A stretch of 64,000 nucleotides of DNA, taken from Pelodera strongyloides. Taxonomy: Eukaryota; Nematoda; Chromadorea; Rhabditida; Rhabditidae. The notes below the pieces were generated by a model. That model worked only from the letters and a program-made list of their open reading frames with translations. It had not been told where the DNA came from and made no database searches. Each line of letters starts with the position of its first letter. Within the stretch, counting starts at the first letter, position 1. The position numbers and the translations under genes were made by a program. The DNA lies in the NCBI GenBank assembly GCA_036852015.1, contig JAANDG010000451.1, positions 1 through 64,000 of the forward strand, in the 5' to 3' direction. Below, in pieces: positions 50,601 to 60,616 of the stretch.

Positions 50601-51097
50601 TTTTAAAGGGATCAGCTCACCTCAAATTGTGTCTGTTTTTTTTTGTTTCTTTATTTTCTATAAGGGATAGTAAAAATTTGGAATAGAAAAAGTAGTGTTG
50701 AATTTCAATACTCACGAAGATAGTGGGTGATAATGTGGTGGATTGATCGGGCGATCGGGCCGAAATGCAAAAAGGGCAATTGTCCTGCCTTGATAGGATA
50801 ATTGCCCTTTTTGCATTTCGGCCCGATCAATCCACCACTTTATCACCCAATGTCTTCGTGAGTATTGAAATTGAATACTACTTTTTCTATTCCAAATTTT
50901 TATTATCCCTTATAGAAAATAAAGAAACAAAAAAAAATTTAAGGTGAGCTGATCCCTTTAACTAACTATCGGACTTTCGTAATACTATCCTCTGAAGTTA
51001 CCTCAAAGAATCCTGTTGATAGTTTCAATTGTCCATCCTTTACGTATTTTTGAACATTCTTTATCTCTTGTTTTGTCAGCTGTGCAGGGTCAATCAT
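41613..51097 (-). CDS. RPA70-like gene D (short linker, two DBD-B-type folds)
   Basis: Fifteen exons join in phase to about 595 aa: 51002-51097, 50472-50513, 50299-50362, 49964-50078, 49404-49512, 49268-49328, 48768-48981, 48605-48668, 46429-46530, 46183-46272, 45706-45846, 45132-45303, 44392-44597, 41919-42084, 41613-41758. The RPA70N-like part shows VQKYVKDGQLKLSTGF, AIVQIH and LCDGLHIS. The linker exon is only about 71 codons. DBD-A shows WYTVGVCTAVDSLG, FELTDEYGTTIKIYAYG and VSNAIVQDA. DBD-B1 (DIELMDR, TLLGRQAIEF) has Leu at the W361 position; DBD-B2 (KRDVRVLD, VLWWKQVDFF) keeps Trp. It ends WYGANYRNARAQ...YGRK with no zinc module. Introns hold at least six MITE insertions and a SINE. No convincing trans-splice acceptor directly precedes the ATG, unlike its paralogs. 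Confidence 0.82.
41751..41880. repeat. Tandem duplication of the last acceptor of gene D
   Basis: The text around the acceptor of the last exon (AGCCTTCCTGCAATAAA on the plus strand, at about 41752) is repeated about 68 bp to the right (about 41820), including the first codons of the exon. The distal copy would act as a decoy acceptor. The proximal one keeps the frame to the stop. Confidence 0.7.
43167..43970. mobile_element. Family X MITE (inverted) interrupted by a second MITE
   Basis: TTAAAGGGCATGTCAAGGGGG at the left and CCGGCTTGACATTCCCTTTAA at the right are the family X ends in the opposite orientation. The element is split by a family Y insertion at 43220-43640. It is in the long intron of gene D between exons 13 and 14. 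Confidence 0.85.
43220..43640. mobile_element. TTAA-flanked MITE, family Y (nested)
   Basis: Ends TTAAAGGATCGCAGTCACTT / AGGTGACTGCGATCCTTTAA. It lies inside a family X element, whose sequence resumes on both sides (GGCGCACA before, GTAAATCTCGAAAGGCGC after). Relatives are at 62515-62936 and, degenerate, at about 48180-48545. Confidence 0.85.
44257..44324. repeat. Intronic hairpin, stem of about 28 bp
   Basis: AAAAAGGGCTCT.TGATG.AACCCAAAC pairs with GTTTGGGTT.CATCA.AGAGCCCTTTTT with three mismatches and a short loop. It starts about 70 bp downstream of exon 13 of gene D. It may be a tiny MITE or a structured intronic RNA. Confidence 0.6.
46965..47531. mobile_element. Composite of family V and family W MITE pieces
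   Basis: 46965-47120 resembles the family V element at 34295 (ACTGTGAAGACC, TATTCCCCGGCAAACTGTCC). 47165-47531 resembles the family W foldback at 4416, including CACACTGTTTTGAGC and the terminal GAACCCATCCTTTTAA. It shares its last TTAA with the next element. It is in an intron of gene D. Confidence 0.65.
47528..48168. mobile_element. TTAA MITE, family Z, carrying a SINE insertion
   Basis: Apart from the SINE at 47623-47888 it follows the complete family Z copy at 50603-50961, including GGATTGATCGG / CCACCACTTTATCACC inverted arms. The ends are worn (CCCTTCAAA at the right). Confidence 0.75.
47623..47888 (+). mobile_element. tRNA-derived SINE with a 7-bp target duplication
   Basis: It starts AGTCCAGTGGCAGCGCG. 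A GCGTT/AACGC anticodon stem with loop TGTCTCT suggests descent from tRNA-Arg(TCT). Box B is AAGTTCGATTCC. The body ends in an ATTTATTTATTTA tail. AAGTAGT occurs at 47616-47622 and 47889-47895, and the uninterrupted host sequence exists at 50690. It would be copied by a partner LINE, possibly RTE-type. Confidence 0.75.
50603..50961. mobile_element. TTAA-flanked foldback MITE, family Z (complete)
   Basis: Ends AGGGATCAGCTCACCT / AGGTGAGCTGATCCCT flanked by TTAA. The arms pair along almost the whole 359 bp, with a centre near 50790. It fills most of the first intron of gene D. Confidence 0.85.
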
Positions 51098-51099
51098 AT

Positions 51100-52024
51100 T
51101 CCAGAAGAATCACTTATTATTTCTCCAAGTGAAAAACTAAAAACGAAGATCTGTACATGTTGCGAACCGTCAAATGCGCGATTTCGATGAAAATAGATAA
51201 CGAAAAAACGAGCAGAATACTCACGTACAATTAGAAATATAGAGAGTTATCTGAGAAACGTATTCTAAAACACAGTTTATTGCTAGCCTCTAATGCTGAC
51301 GCGTTTACACAACACAATAACAGGAAGTAAGACTTGCTTAGAATGCTAACTTATGTATTAATTCTCTCGACTAGGACTAGATAGTGTGTCAACAATTGGC
51401 ATCGATCTGGTGCAAGATCTTCGGGTTTGATTTAGCGGCCTTTGGTTCGTTCCGTCTCGGCTTTAATACTCCAATCTTGACTGCCTACGGTTTGACAGAG
51501 CCGTTATTATGATCGCGGTTGGCAGAATCGCTTCATATTGTTCCCTTCGCCAGTGATTTGGCAGTGGCTGGTGTTTGGACGTGTTCTGGCGTACGAGCGG
51601 TCAGCGTCGCAGAAAGGAAAGAAACTTGCCTTACCTTCCTATCACCTATCATTTCCTGTCCTGTGTCCAATAAATCGATTCGAGCACTGTTTGAAGTTCA
51701 AATAACATCAATGACTCGAAATACACGATGAGCAATGTTTGGTTCTCGGATTTTTTCGCCTTTCAATGTATATGAAATTGCCGCAAAACATCACTCTTTG
51801 CAGACTTTGCACATTTCTTTCGAGTCTAGGGGTTCCCGGGGCACTGTGTATAGAATATGTGTATAATTGTATAACGCATACCCAAATCTCTCATTGGCAC
51901 TATGAGTTGAATTGAACTTACCCAATGCTCGCATGTACAAGGCGAAAGAGATAGAGCACATCAACTACTTACGTTTATTTTCTTAAAAGACGATAGAAGA
52001 ATTAATACGTGTATGCGTAGCTGT
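51100..52024. other. Spacer upstream of gene D
   Basis: No recognised gene. A CAGATAAC (GATA-type) site lies near 51250. The stretch 51270-51480 has an LTR-like look (AT-rich edge, then GCATCGATCTGGTG), but a second copy to prove an LTR was not found. Confidence 0.35.
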
Positions 52025-53157
52025 TTTTAACCACGTTATGAAATTTTGAAGAACAAATCAAGAATAGGAGTGAAATAAAAAGAAAGGGGAAATTGAAAAT
52101 AAGACAAGCAGTTGTCATCATTTTTGCATTATGGTAACAGGTTATCAGATAAATTCATGAGCGGTATTAAGCCCTATGGAGAAGTTATCAGTAAAATTGT
52201 AAACAAAAAAAACAGGACGTGATTTTGAATCTTGAATCTTCTTTCGGGAAGCACGAAAAATAGATATTCGAGTTTTCAACTGGCTCCATTTCGGCTCAGT
52301 ATGTTACCGTGGCAAAGACAAGGTATGGGCGCTCAGACCGAAACAAGCCTTACTCTTTTATATTATATATATTATAAGGGATATAATATGCGGGGCGAAA
52401 GTTGTTTAAGTGAATAAGCAGTGAAAAATGCAAGAGGACTACTAAAATTTTCCCAATAGGTGATGGGGTAGCATCTAATGAAATAATAACAAAAACGAAA
52501 TATGCATAGGACTTATTTCTCGTTTTTCCTTTTCCTGGTGAATATAAAATGGCGACGGCTGTACTGTCTTCTAGGTAAGTATTTGATAAATTTGATTGGC
52601 AGCACTTTCCAAACTCATTAAGACGAAAGGCCATCATTTTCCCATTTTTCCTATTTATGAATTTATCTGGTACGGTAGTGGCGCCATTTTTATTTCTTTA
52701 TCAGACAACCATATCCGTTTGATCGCTGTCTGAATCGTTCCATCGTACCAAACTGGAAGCGCGTCATCGTTTTCTCTTTCCCTCATTTGATTCATGTGTC
52801 GTTTCCAGATTCGTCCGTCCGTAGTCACAACCTCGTAGACAGTATGTCGAATCTAAAGACACTCTTACGAACATCACGTTGACCGTCAAACTGTTCCTCC
52901 ATCTTTTGTATTCTATGCTCGGGAAGATGGTTCTCTTTTTTTCGGTCCATTGTGAAAGCATTGTCAGTGGAGTCCTCAACGGTCGGCAAATGAAGTTCTC
53001 AGCAGGCGACCACTTTACAGGTGAACCATCGGATCAGCGCGGAGTCGAGCGGTAAGTGAACAGGAACTTCTGAAGCATCACAGCTGTCGTTGCCTCCCCT
53101 CTCAATTTCTGAAGAGTTGTCTTGAAGCCTTGAAGGTACGAAGCGTTCCGCTTGTCC
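52025..53157 (-). pseudogene. Ty3/Gypsy-like remnant 1: repeat unit plus integrase C-terminal debris
   Basis: 52025-52720 is a unit repeated directly at 53292-53938, plausibly the 3' end or LTR of the element. On the minus strand 52720-53157 reads an integrase tail in broken frames, beginning NGQAERFVPSRLQ and ending at a W.DGT-type segment. It stops exactly where a 120-bp gene D fragment begins (53159). Confidence 0.6.
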
Positions 53158-53158
53158 A

Positions 53159-53280
53159 TTGGTTGAGAAGGGAGACACGCACAAAGCATTCTGATAGAAA
53201 AAAACCATTCACTAATAATTATGAGAAAAGGTAAGTACTTTTCATGTTCGGTTACGGACTATGCCTGTAACTATGTTTTG
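53159..53280. repeat. Copied fragment of gene D (part of exon 4 and adjacent intron)
   Basis: It matches 50047-50167 with few differences, including the exon 4 acceptor. It sits between the two Gypsy remnants. Confidence 0.8.
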
Positions 53281-53291
53281 AAATAAAAAAA

Positions 53292-54960
53292 TTTTAACCA
53301 TGTTTTGAAATTTTGAAGAACAAATCAAGAATAGGAGTGAAATAAAAAGAAAGGGGAAATTGAAAGTACGGCAAGCATTTTTGCATTATGGTAACAGGTT
53401 ATCAGGGAAATTCATGAGCGGTATTAAGCCCTATGAAGAAGTTATCAGTAAAATTGTAAACAAAAAAACGGGATGTGATTCTGAATTTTGAATCGTGAAT
53501 CTTCTTTCGGGAAATTTGTTAGCACTAAAATTAGATATTCGAGTTTTCAACTGGCTCCATTTCGGCTCAGTATGTTACCGTGGCGTTACCAAAGACAAGG
53601 TATGTTACCAAAGCAAGGTATGGGCGCTCAGACCGAGACAAGCCTTACTCTTTTATATTATACGGGATATAATATGCCGGGCGAAAGTTGTTTAAATGAA
53701 TAAGCAGTGATTAAAAAAGCAAGAGGATTACTAAAAATTTTCCCAATAGGTGATGGGGTAGCATCTAATGAAAGAATAAGACAAAAGAAATAGACTGTCT
53801 TGTATGTAAGTATTTGATAAATTTGATTAGCAGCACTTTCCAAACTCATTAAGACGAAAGGCCATCCTATCTATGAATTTATCTGGTACTGTAGTGGCGC
53901 CATTTTTATTTCTTTATCAGGCAACCTTATCCGTTTGCTGGAAGATGAAAGGAAAGCTCACATATCATGTCTTATTGTATAAAAGAGTAACTGTAGTGTG
54001 CTCTAGCAATCACGTTATGGAATTCATTAAAATGAAATGTTCCACCGGTCTATAAAAAGGGTGGCGAGGAAATCGAAGCGTGTGATGTGGTGTGTGATGG
54101 AGTGAGTGTGATATGGAGAACACATCCTCGTTGGTCCTCCTTCGTCCCAGCTTCGCTGTCTGAACCGTGCCATCGTACCAAACTGGCAGCGGGAAGATGG
54201 TTCTCTTTTTCGATCCATTGTGAAGGCATTTTCGGTGGAGTTATAGATGAGCCTGATCAGCACGGAGTCGTACGTAAGCGAACAGGCACTTCTTAAGCAT
54301 CACAGCTGTCGCTTACTCCCCTATCAATTTCTGAAGAGTTCTCTTGAAGCCTTGAAGGTACAAAGCGTTTCGCTTGTCCATTTGACTGTGGGTGGGAGGG
54401 CGGAGACTTCACATGTTTAATTCTGTTTCTCCGGCAATAGCCATCAAACTCCTTTGATGTGAACGGGCTACCATAATCTCACACCATTGTTTCTGGTAAA
54501 CCGAACTGTACAAAACAATTCCAACCTTTCTGATCGTAGCAGTGGCGGTCGTAAATGTCATATCACGAACCTCCGGCTGGAGTTGGAGAAGGCATCCACA
54601 ACGACGAGGAAGATCATTCCTTCCATCGGTCCAGCGAAGCGATGCGAATCCTTTCCATAGCACGAACACATTCGGGCCATGGCCGCAGCTCTTCCTTCGA
54701 GGTCATATTTGCAGCAGATTCGCAAGTGTCGCATTTATAATAATATAATATTTATTACGCACACAAAGATGTACACGCACAGTTTGTCGATAAATACGCA
54801 AACTTCTTGACCAAAATCTCGATGTCCTTGTCCAATCATTGCCTGTGGATGTTGCTTCCAGCCAACATCTTCATACGCGTAGCTCCCGAGTGTCCTTCGT
54901 GTAGCATCCGCATCTTCCATGCAACGGATGTGGTACATGATCGGACGACCCATGAAAATG
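53292..54960 (-). pseudogene. Ty3/Gypsy-like remnant 2: integrase with stops and frameshifts
   Basis: On the minus strand it has, in order, a LHEGHSGATRMK-type integrase N-terminal zinc region (about 54900), KCDTCESAA (about 54720), and the integrase core with a TDNG-like block mutated to a stop plus DYGSPFTSKEFDGYCRRN, then SPPSHPQSNGQAKRF (about 54370-54490), then the direct-repeat unit 53292-53938. Gag, protease and RT were not found. It is non-functional as read. Confidence 0.75.
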
Positions 54961-55159
54961 CATCCTTAATGTCAAGAGTTACAATCTACGGCTGTAGAAG
55001 TTGTGCAGGGCGGTCTGTCTTTACAACTACGGTAATGCTTCGTCCTTTTCCATTGCAACCCTTCTTCATAATGGCAAAGACCTGATAGCATACAGATTGA
55101 TTCACAGCGTTGACAACATTGTTATTTCTTCCGACGTTGACGTCCTCTTCTGGTACCTA

Positions 55160-55860
55160 CTTCTTACCTACTACGAGAAACTCGCAATCGTTCTGAAATA
55201 GGGTCGTCCCTACCAGCAAAGTTGAGAGCGTGATGCCGTAGCACTTGTCACACCTACATATTAAAGAGAATAACAAGTGTATGTTTTAGTGGACACTATC
55301 ATCCCTTAAAATGTAAACTCTAATAAAAAATCCTATTTACAATACAAGTTCTAAAAATCAACAAAGTTTTCAAATAAAGGTATGATGAGCAGAATTGCAC
55401 ATTTGTATCGACTGACCACTAATTCTAGGTCGATTTATTGTAGAGAAAAGAAGTTTGTCTTACTGATAAGGGGAGGGCGTAGCATACTTTAACACACCAC
55501 AGTATATACAAAGAATTGAATAGATAATGAAAATAAATAAAATATTGCTAGTACACAGTACTATTTATCCACGTCAGTTTTATAGTTTTAGGGTACACAT
55601 TAAATCGTACCTTTTACGCAATAAAAAAAGGAAAAGTGTTAGCGTAAGCGCTTATCAGTGGACAAACGAAAAAATGAACGCGAAGAAGCCATAAAATCTC
55701 CAAAGGTGGTGGCAAATTCACGCACGGCCAAACTCATTTTTTGTGGAACTGTTTTAAAAATACTTATATAAAGAAAAAATGGATGACTATCGGAGAGCAC
55801 CTTGGAGTGTGAAGGATTTACCCTTAAAGAGTCCGTGATCTTCTCGTACGCCATCGGTAG
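55160..55860. promoter_or_regulatory. Orphan copy of the gene C promoter region
   Basis: This aligns with 22310-22900 upstream of gene C, including ACTGATAAG at 55462-55470, CTTATCAGT at 55651-55659 and the AAAAAGTGTTAGCGTAAGCG block. On its downstream (left) side there is Gypsy debris instead of an RPA-like gene. Confidence 0.6.
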
Positions 55861-56363
55861 AAGATGGAAAGCATGGGTTGTGCTTACGAAGGAATCTATT
55901 CTATGTAGGGGATGAGGCGTTTGGCTTCAGGTAATTTTCCTATTCTACACACAATGGTTCTCAGCCCTTCGAGAATCCAATGCCTCGGCTTTTTTAATTG
56001 AACACGTCTGTTTTGCGGACACAGCATTTATCACAAATTTCACTCGGGAACTTTGGCTATAGCAACAAAAAATAGGAACAGGAATTTTAAAAAAATGGTT
56101 TATTAAAACAATGACATGTGATACAAGTTTCCGTAACTGCTACCTTAGACAAATAATAATAATACACATTCTTGTGTTCATGCATAATGTATTGTTCTTG
56201 TTTCATAACATTGTGCAAACGGGGGAGTTATAGCACTAGACGAAAAGTAGTTGTAAAGTGCATGACAATTAAGCAAAACTAACATCCCATCTTAAATAGC
56301 TCCTCACAACAAAAGTCAAGCTAATGTCTAGCTAATGTTTCAGTCATAGGAGCACGAATATTG

Positions 56364-59300
56364 TTAGACGTTAGATCTGTTATTGTACCAATTGGAAAGC
56401 TTGTTGACTTCCTTCAGTGCAACTGCGACATCACGACGACCGTCCTTGAGGAATATTTTTCCTAAATTTGTGGTAAAAGTCTGGTGTCGAGTGGTGGTTA
56501 TTGTAGTTCAGTGAGATCGTACTTTGTCAGACCTTGATTACCCACTGCTCAAAGAACACCTACCTTTGCATTCAGCGATCGCAGCCCCTTTTATTGCGAT
56601 AATAAATCCTTTCAAATCACAAAAATTTTCTGCATCTTCGCCCCTCAGCTTTAGTGTAATGCGTGTATTTGTCATGTCGATGAGGCCGACATGCCGCTCT
56701 CTGCCAGAAAACTGAAATGGAGTCGATAATAGCCGGAGGACCGTACTGATCTAGCAGTTTCAAACCGTTCATGTGTTTGCAACATTGTGTTCAAAATAAA
56801 CAACCATTATTGTATAGCGAACATTTTTTACGTTTTGAACGTGGTCCACGACGGCAAGGACGTCAACAATTCGTCCGATGTGATCAGCGGCCTTGCACAA
56901 TGGGAAGACATTAAATCCTTCCGAGTTTTCCAACACTCGATTGTCGCACACACTTCCTGGCGACTCTTCTTGTTGATCCACCATGTACGCGTTCAGGAGT
57001 TTAACTGCCGCGTCATCGGTGAGGTTTATTTCAAAACGTCGAGCTCCACTGACTTTGATTTTGCCTGGAGGAAAATTGAATCATAGTGTTTGAACTACTC
57101 AAAGAAGCTTCCTTCATTTAGCCATTTCTTTGATTGAATGGACTAAGAGCAATTGTGGGCTATAGGCTATAAATAGACAACGCCTACCCTTGTGGTTCTG
57201 AACTCTGGCGTGTTTAATCGCGATAACACTTCCTTGAAGATGTTCGTTAAATTCTCGTGCTTGCCGCCCATATAGCATGAACAAGGCGACAGAGCCAGTT
57301 GTATCGATTAATTCAATGTTCCTCGTGACGTAGACAGTCCCTCTCGCGTTTGTATACTACAATAGATGTTTGATATCTAACTGCAAAAGAAAATACAGTG
57401 TAAACTGTAAACGTTCCGTCAGCAATAAATAACATAAATAACATACTTCGCTCAGTGGACGAATAGTATGAATCACGGCCATTAAATCGATGAATTCGCC
57501 ATCGTGATCTTTCACGTCACAAAGCGGAATAGGGTCAACTTCCAATGGGGGCACCTTGATTGTCACGTCTGATTTCGTCACCTGAAATGGTTCTTGTAAG
57601 TGGGTCCATGGAAAAACGTTGTAGACTTTTTTGAAGATAAAAAAAAGATCCTCACATCAGACGTTCGTGCATCTAGTTCATATTGATGCCCCGTGAAATT
57701 ATGGGTAGACGAGATGACTTCCCGTATGCGGGCGTTCGACACAATGTAGCTCTTGAAAAAAATGATATTGACGTAGTGGGATGTTTCACTTTCGGTTATA
57801 CATTATATTTAAAAAAAGGTTTAATCACAGCTAAAAAAAAGACAAGAAATACTCACTTGCCCGACCTGGACCATTTCGTACAGCGCTTCTGCATGTTCTC
57901 CGTAGGCAGAGATTTTGACCATTGTTCCAGCGACATCAGTTAGAGCGAAGTTGAAGGCCGGAAATGTGGTGGCATGTGAATACACAGAACAAAAAAGTTA
58001 ACCAAGACATCAATATGTTCATCTTTGATCATCTATCACGACCGCCTATATGGCACATTCAACGCTGCATAAGCAGCATATGGGTCATTAACTATGCAGA
58101 TGATACCTTAATGCCCTTCTTGGTTTCGGCGACTTCATCCGCTGATGTGCAGAGTCCGACGATGAACCAGCTGTAAGGAGAAACAATGTTTTAAGGAAAA
58201 TATGAAACGCAAAAGTCGGCAATTTCTACAGTTTCGGTTGTTTCGAGAATTGTTACTATCTTAACATACTGGCTGATTCCGGGAGCGAGTTTCGCGATCG
58301 GCGTCGCGGTTTCGACCACGTATTTGGACGTTAGGTATGGGTTATGTGTAGGCGATCGAGAACGTGAGTATGAAGGGGGAGGTGACTGCGACCTTGGCAA
58401 TGGTTGTTTAAAGACAGACGAGTCAACATGCTGAGCTGAAGGTGGACCACGAGGACGTTGTGTGCCAACGGGTCGTGCAGCATGAGTTCCAGATGAACTG
58501 TTCTCAAACAACCGTGAACGAGAAGGTACACGCGAAGCAGTTGGCATGTGTGAGTCAGCGGGGTCATCGTCTGATGCTGACCTGTCGCAATATCCAGTAG
58601 TGTGAGCAGGTTTTGCTGCAGACTTTGGAGGTGCAGGCGACGGGAAACCTGAAAACGATTCAAAACACAAGTTATGTCAGATGATTTATGTCATATTAAG
58701 TGAACCTACTCGATCCATGTATCGATTTATGATCCATCTCTTCATACTTTATAGGTTCATCTTAATTCACTTCTCTTTTTTATTGTTTTTATTGTTTATG
58801 GCAGAATTATCATTCACAATTCAACAATGAAAAGTAAAGCAATCACAGAACTACACGCTTCGCAGGAGAAGCTTCCTTTATTGAAAACTAGCTGATCGGG
58901 AGCCAAAATCTAAAGCCTTTAACCAAAAGGACACTCAAATCAGCTTACTGATTTTTGCTCCGGTGCTATTGGGAAGTCCTTCAAGTAAAATTGGTGCAAA
59001 CACCTAAAATACATAGTACACGTTTATTGAACGGAATGTCAAGCCGGTTTTGCATGTTGGGCTCAAAAAAAAGCTTGTGTTTTGAAGGTGAGAAAAGTGA
59101 AAATTGAGACAAACAAAAACTTTCATGTAAGAAGAAAAACAATTTCAAACCCCTCCAAAACCCTCCTTCAGTATGGGACTCGAGTCGTGTGGACAGAGCT
59201 AAGCCAAATCGTTGTCCACGGGACGGTTTGAATTACCGGCTCGCCGCAACGCACCCGTTTGTGTGCGTTGCGGCGGGTTTTGATCACGTTTATGACAAAA

Positions 59301-60616
59301 TCTCAAATATTTTATTCTGGCGCTTTTACGGGTTTACTGTATTGGGCGCCTTTCGAGATTTACTCAGTCTGCGCCAGGAGATGCCTTTCCAGAATCCCCC
59401 TTGACATGCCCTTTAAAACAACGAACATATCTTGAAACGAGTGATCACGTCGTTTATTTTCTACCAAAGAAATTTAAACAAATACGAAACTAAACACTAA
59501 ACCTACTTCCGAAGTTTCCATTGTCCTCATTTTTAGATAGCATATTGGTAAACTTTTTCCTGGCACTTTACCGCAGTTACAAAGAAACTCGTAGGAAATC
59601 AGTTTCAGGCGCCTGAAACAAAATTTTGAATTTCTCAATCTTTTTCTGCAATTTTTTTCTCAGTTCTTTTCTGTAGTCAATTATACTTTTCCTTTGAGAA
59701 ACGCGGTAAAAACGCATTTTGTTCCAATATAAAGTACGCAAAAGTCCTCACAGGTTCGGCAGTATTTTGATATTTTTGAGAGTGATTAGTGGGTACAGGG
59801 CGGATTCTTGGCCAAGAACTTCCAAAATTTCATCTGCGAGCAACTGACCAAAGAGATCCTCATAAACAAATACTTCTGAAATATGTGGAGTGAATAGGTA
59901 TTATCTGTGAAGGTTACACACCATTTAAATATATATATATATACCTGATCGTGAAACAGTTATTTTACGAGCATGCATATGTGAAAATAAAATTATTTAG
60001 TGAATTCATATTCACAACATTGGTAACCTGCGTAAGTATTCGTGCCATCGCAAAGAGCTAGTTGTGCCCTCGGAATAGCGCTCTCCGTGTCCAATTCAAT
60101 TTTCTAAAAAAAAATAACCACGAGTTACCATTGTGGAACTGTTGGAAAAAGTATAGATGTAATAAAGGGAACAGTTCCCAATATAACCACGAATATTTCA
60201 GGAAAAAAAAACGATATGGCCCCGATTATTTGTCGAAAACCCCCGATAGGGCCCCGATCATTTCCAAAAAAAACCAATATGACCCCGATTATTTTCCAGA
60301 AAACCCCGATATGGCCCCGATCACGGCCCGATTTTTTGAGGGGCTTGATCGGGGCCCTATCAGGGTTTTTGGTTTCCAATGAACGTACGTGTATTTGAAC
60401 AATCGGCACCTCAGATCCCTGCGTTCCATTGACAAAAAGTCTCTGAAAACGCAATTTTTTTCAAAATAAACTATTGTCATACGTCAGGGAAAAAAATGCC
60501 GTTGATCCTACTTGTAAGAATCCTGTTGACAAGGGCAGTTGACCATTTCTCAGATATTTATGTACTCGGGTCCTCGCAGCTGGCGACAGTGGGAGGCGAG
60601 GAGTTTCTTCCGACAT
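56364..60616 (-). CDS. RPA70-like gene E (one acceptor mutated)
   Basis: Fifteen exons give about 647 aa: 60512-60616, 60389-60442, 60028-60103, 59752-59875, 59507-59612, 58949-59003, 58270-58648, 58107-58170, 57857-57958, 57656-57751, 57447-57581, 57188-57356, 56832-57064, 56564-56711, 56364-56461. Domains: RPA70N-like (VHKYLRNGQLPLSTGF; PIVQIH; LCDGTNTY), a Ser/Pro/Arg-rich linker of about 126 aa, DBD-A (WFIVGLCTSADEVA; FALTDVAGTMVKISAYG), DBD-B1 (NIELIDTTG, LYGRQAREF) and DBD-B2 (RHVGLIDMTN, LRGEDAENF). Neither DBD-B fold keeps the W361 Trp (Tyr and Arg). The acceptor before exon 9 reads CCG|GCC instead of CAG|GCC, with no other AG close by. It therefore needs a non-canonical site, or exon 9 is skipped, which is in frame (102 nt). 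An acceptor 3 nt before the ATG fits trans-splicing. Confidence 0.78.
59027..59416. mobile_element. Family X MITE in an intron of gene E
   Basis: GGAATGTCAAGCCGGTTTTG at the left and CCCCCTTGACATGCCCTTTAA at the right. It diverges in the middle from the copies at 1-388 and 16788-17202. The left TTAA is mutated. Confidence 0.8.
60214..60375. repeat. Palindromic array of GGCCCCGATCA words
   Basis: GGCCCCGAT-type words occur about five times, each spaced by A-rich text, then invert around GGCCCGATTTTTTGAGGGG. The end reads TTTTTGGTTTCC, as in the array at 16257-16412. It lies 14 bp downstream of the donor of gene E exon 2. Confidence 0.8.

Noticed and set aside
406..60616. Idea that the RPA-like genes are Helitron cargo
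   Set aside because: Some Helitrons encode RPA-like proteins, but no Rep/helicase frame or Helitron ends were seen, and the genes share a many-exon structure typical of host paralogs. Not fully excluded for the origin of the family.
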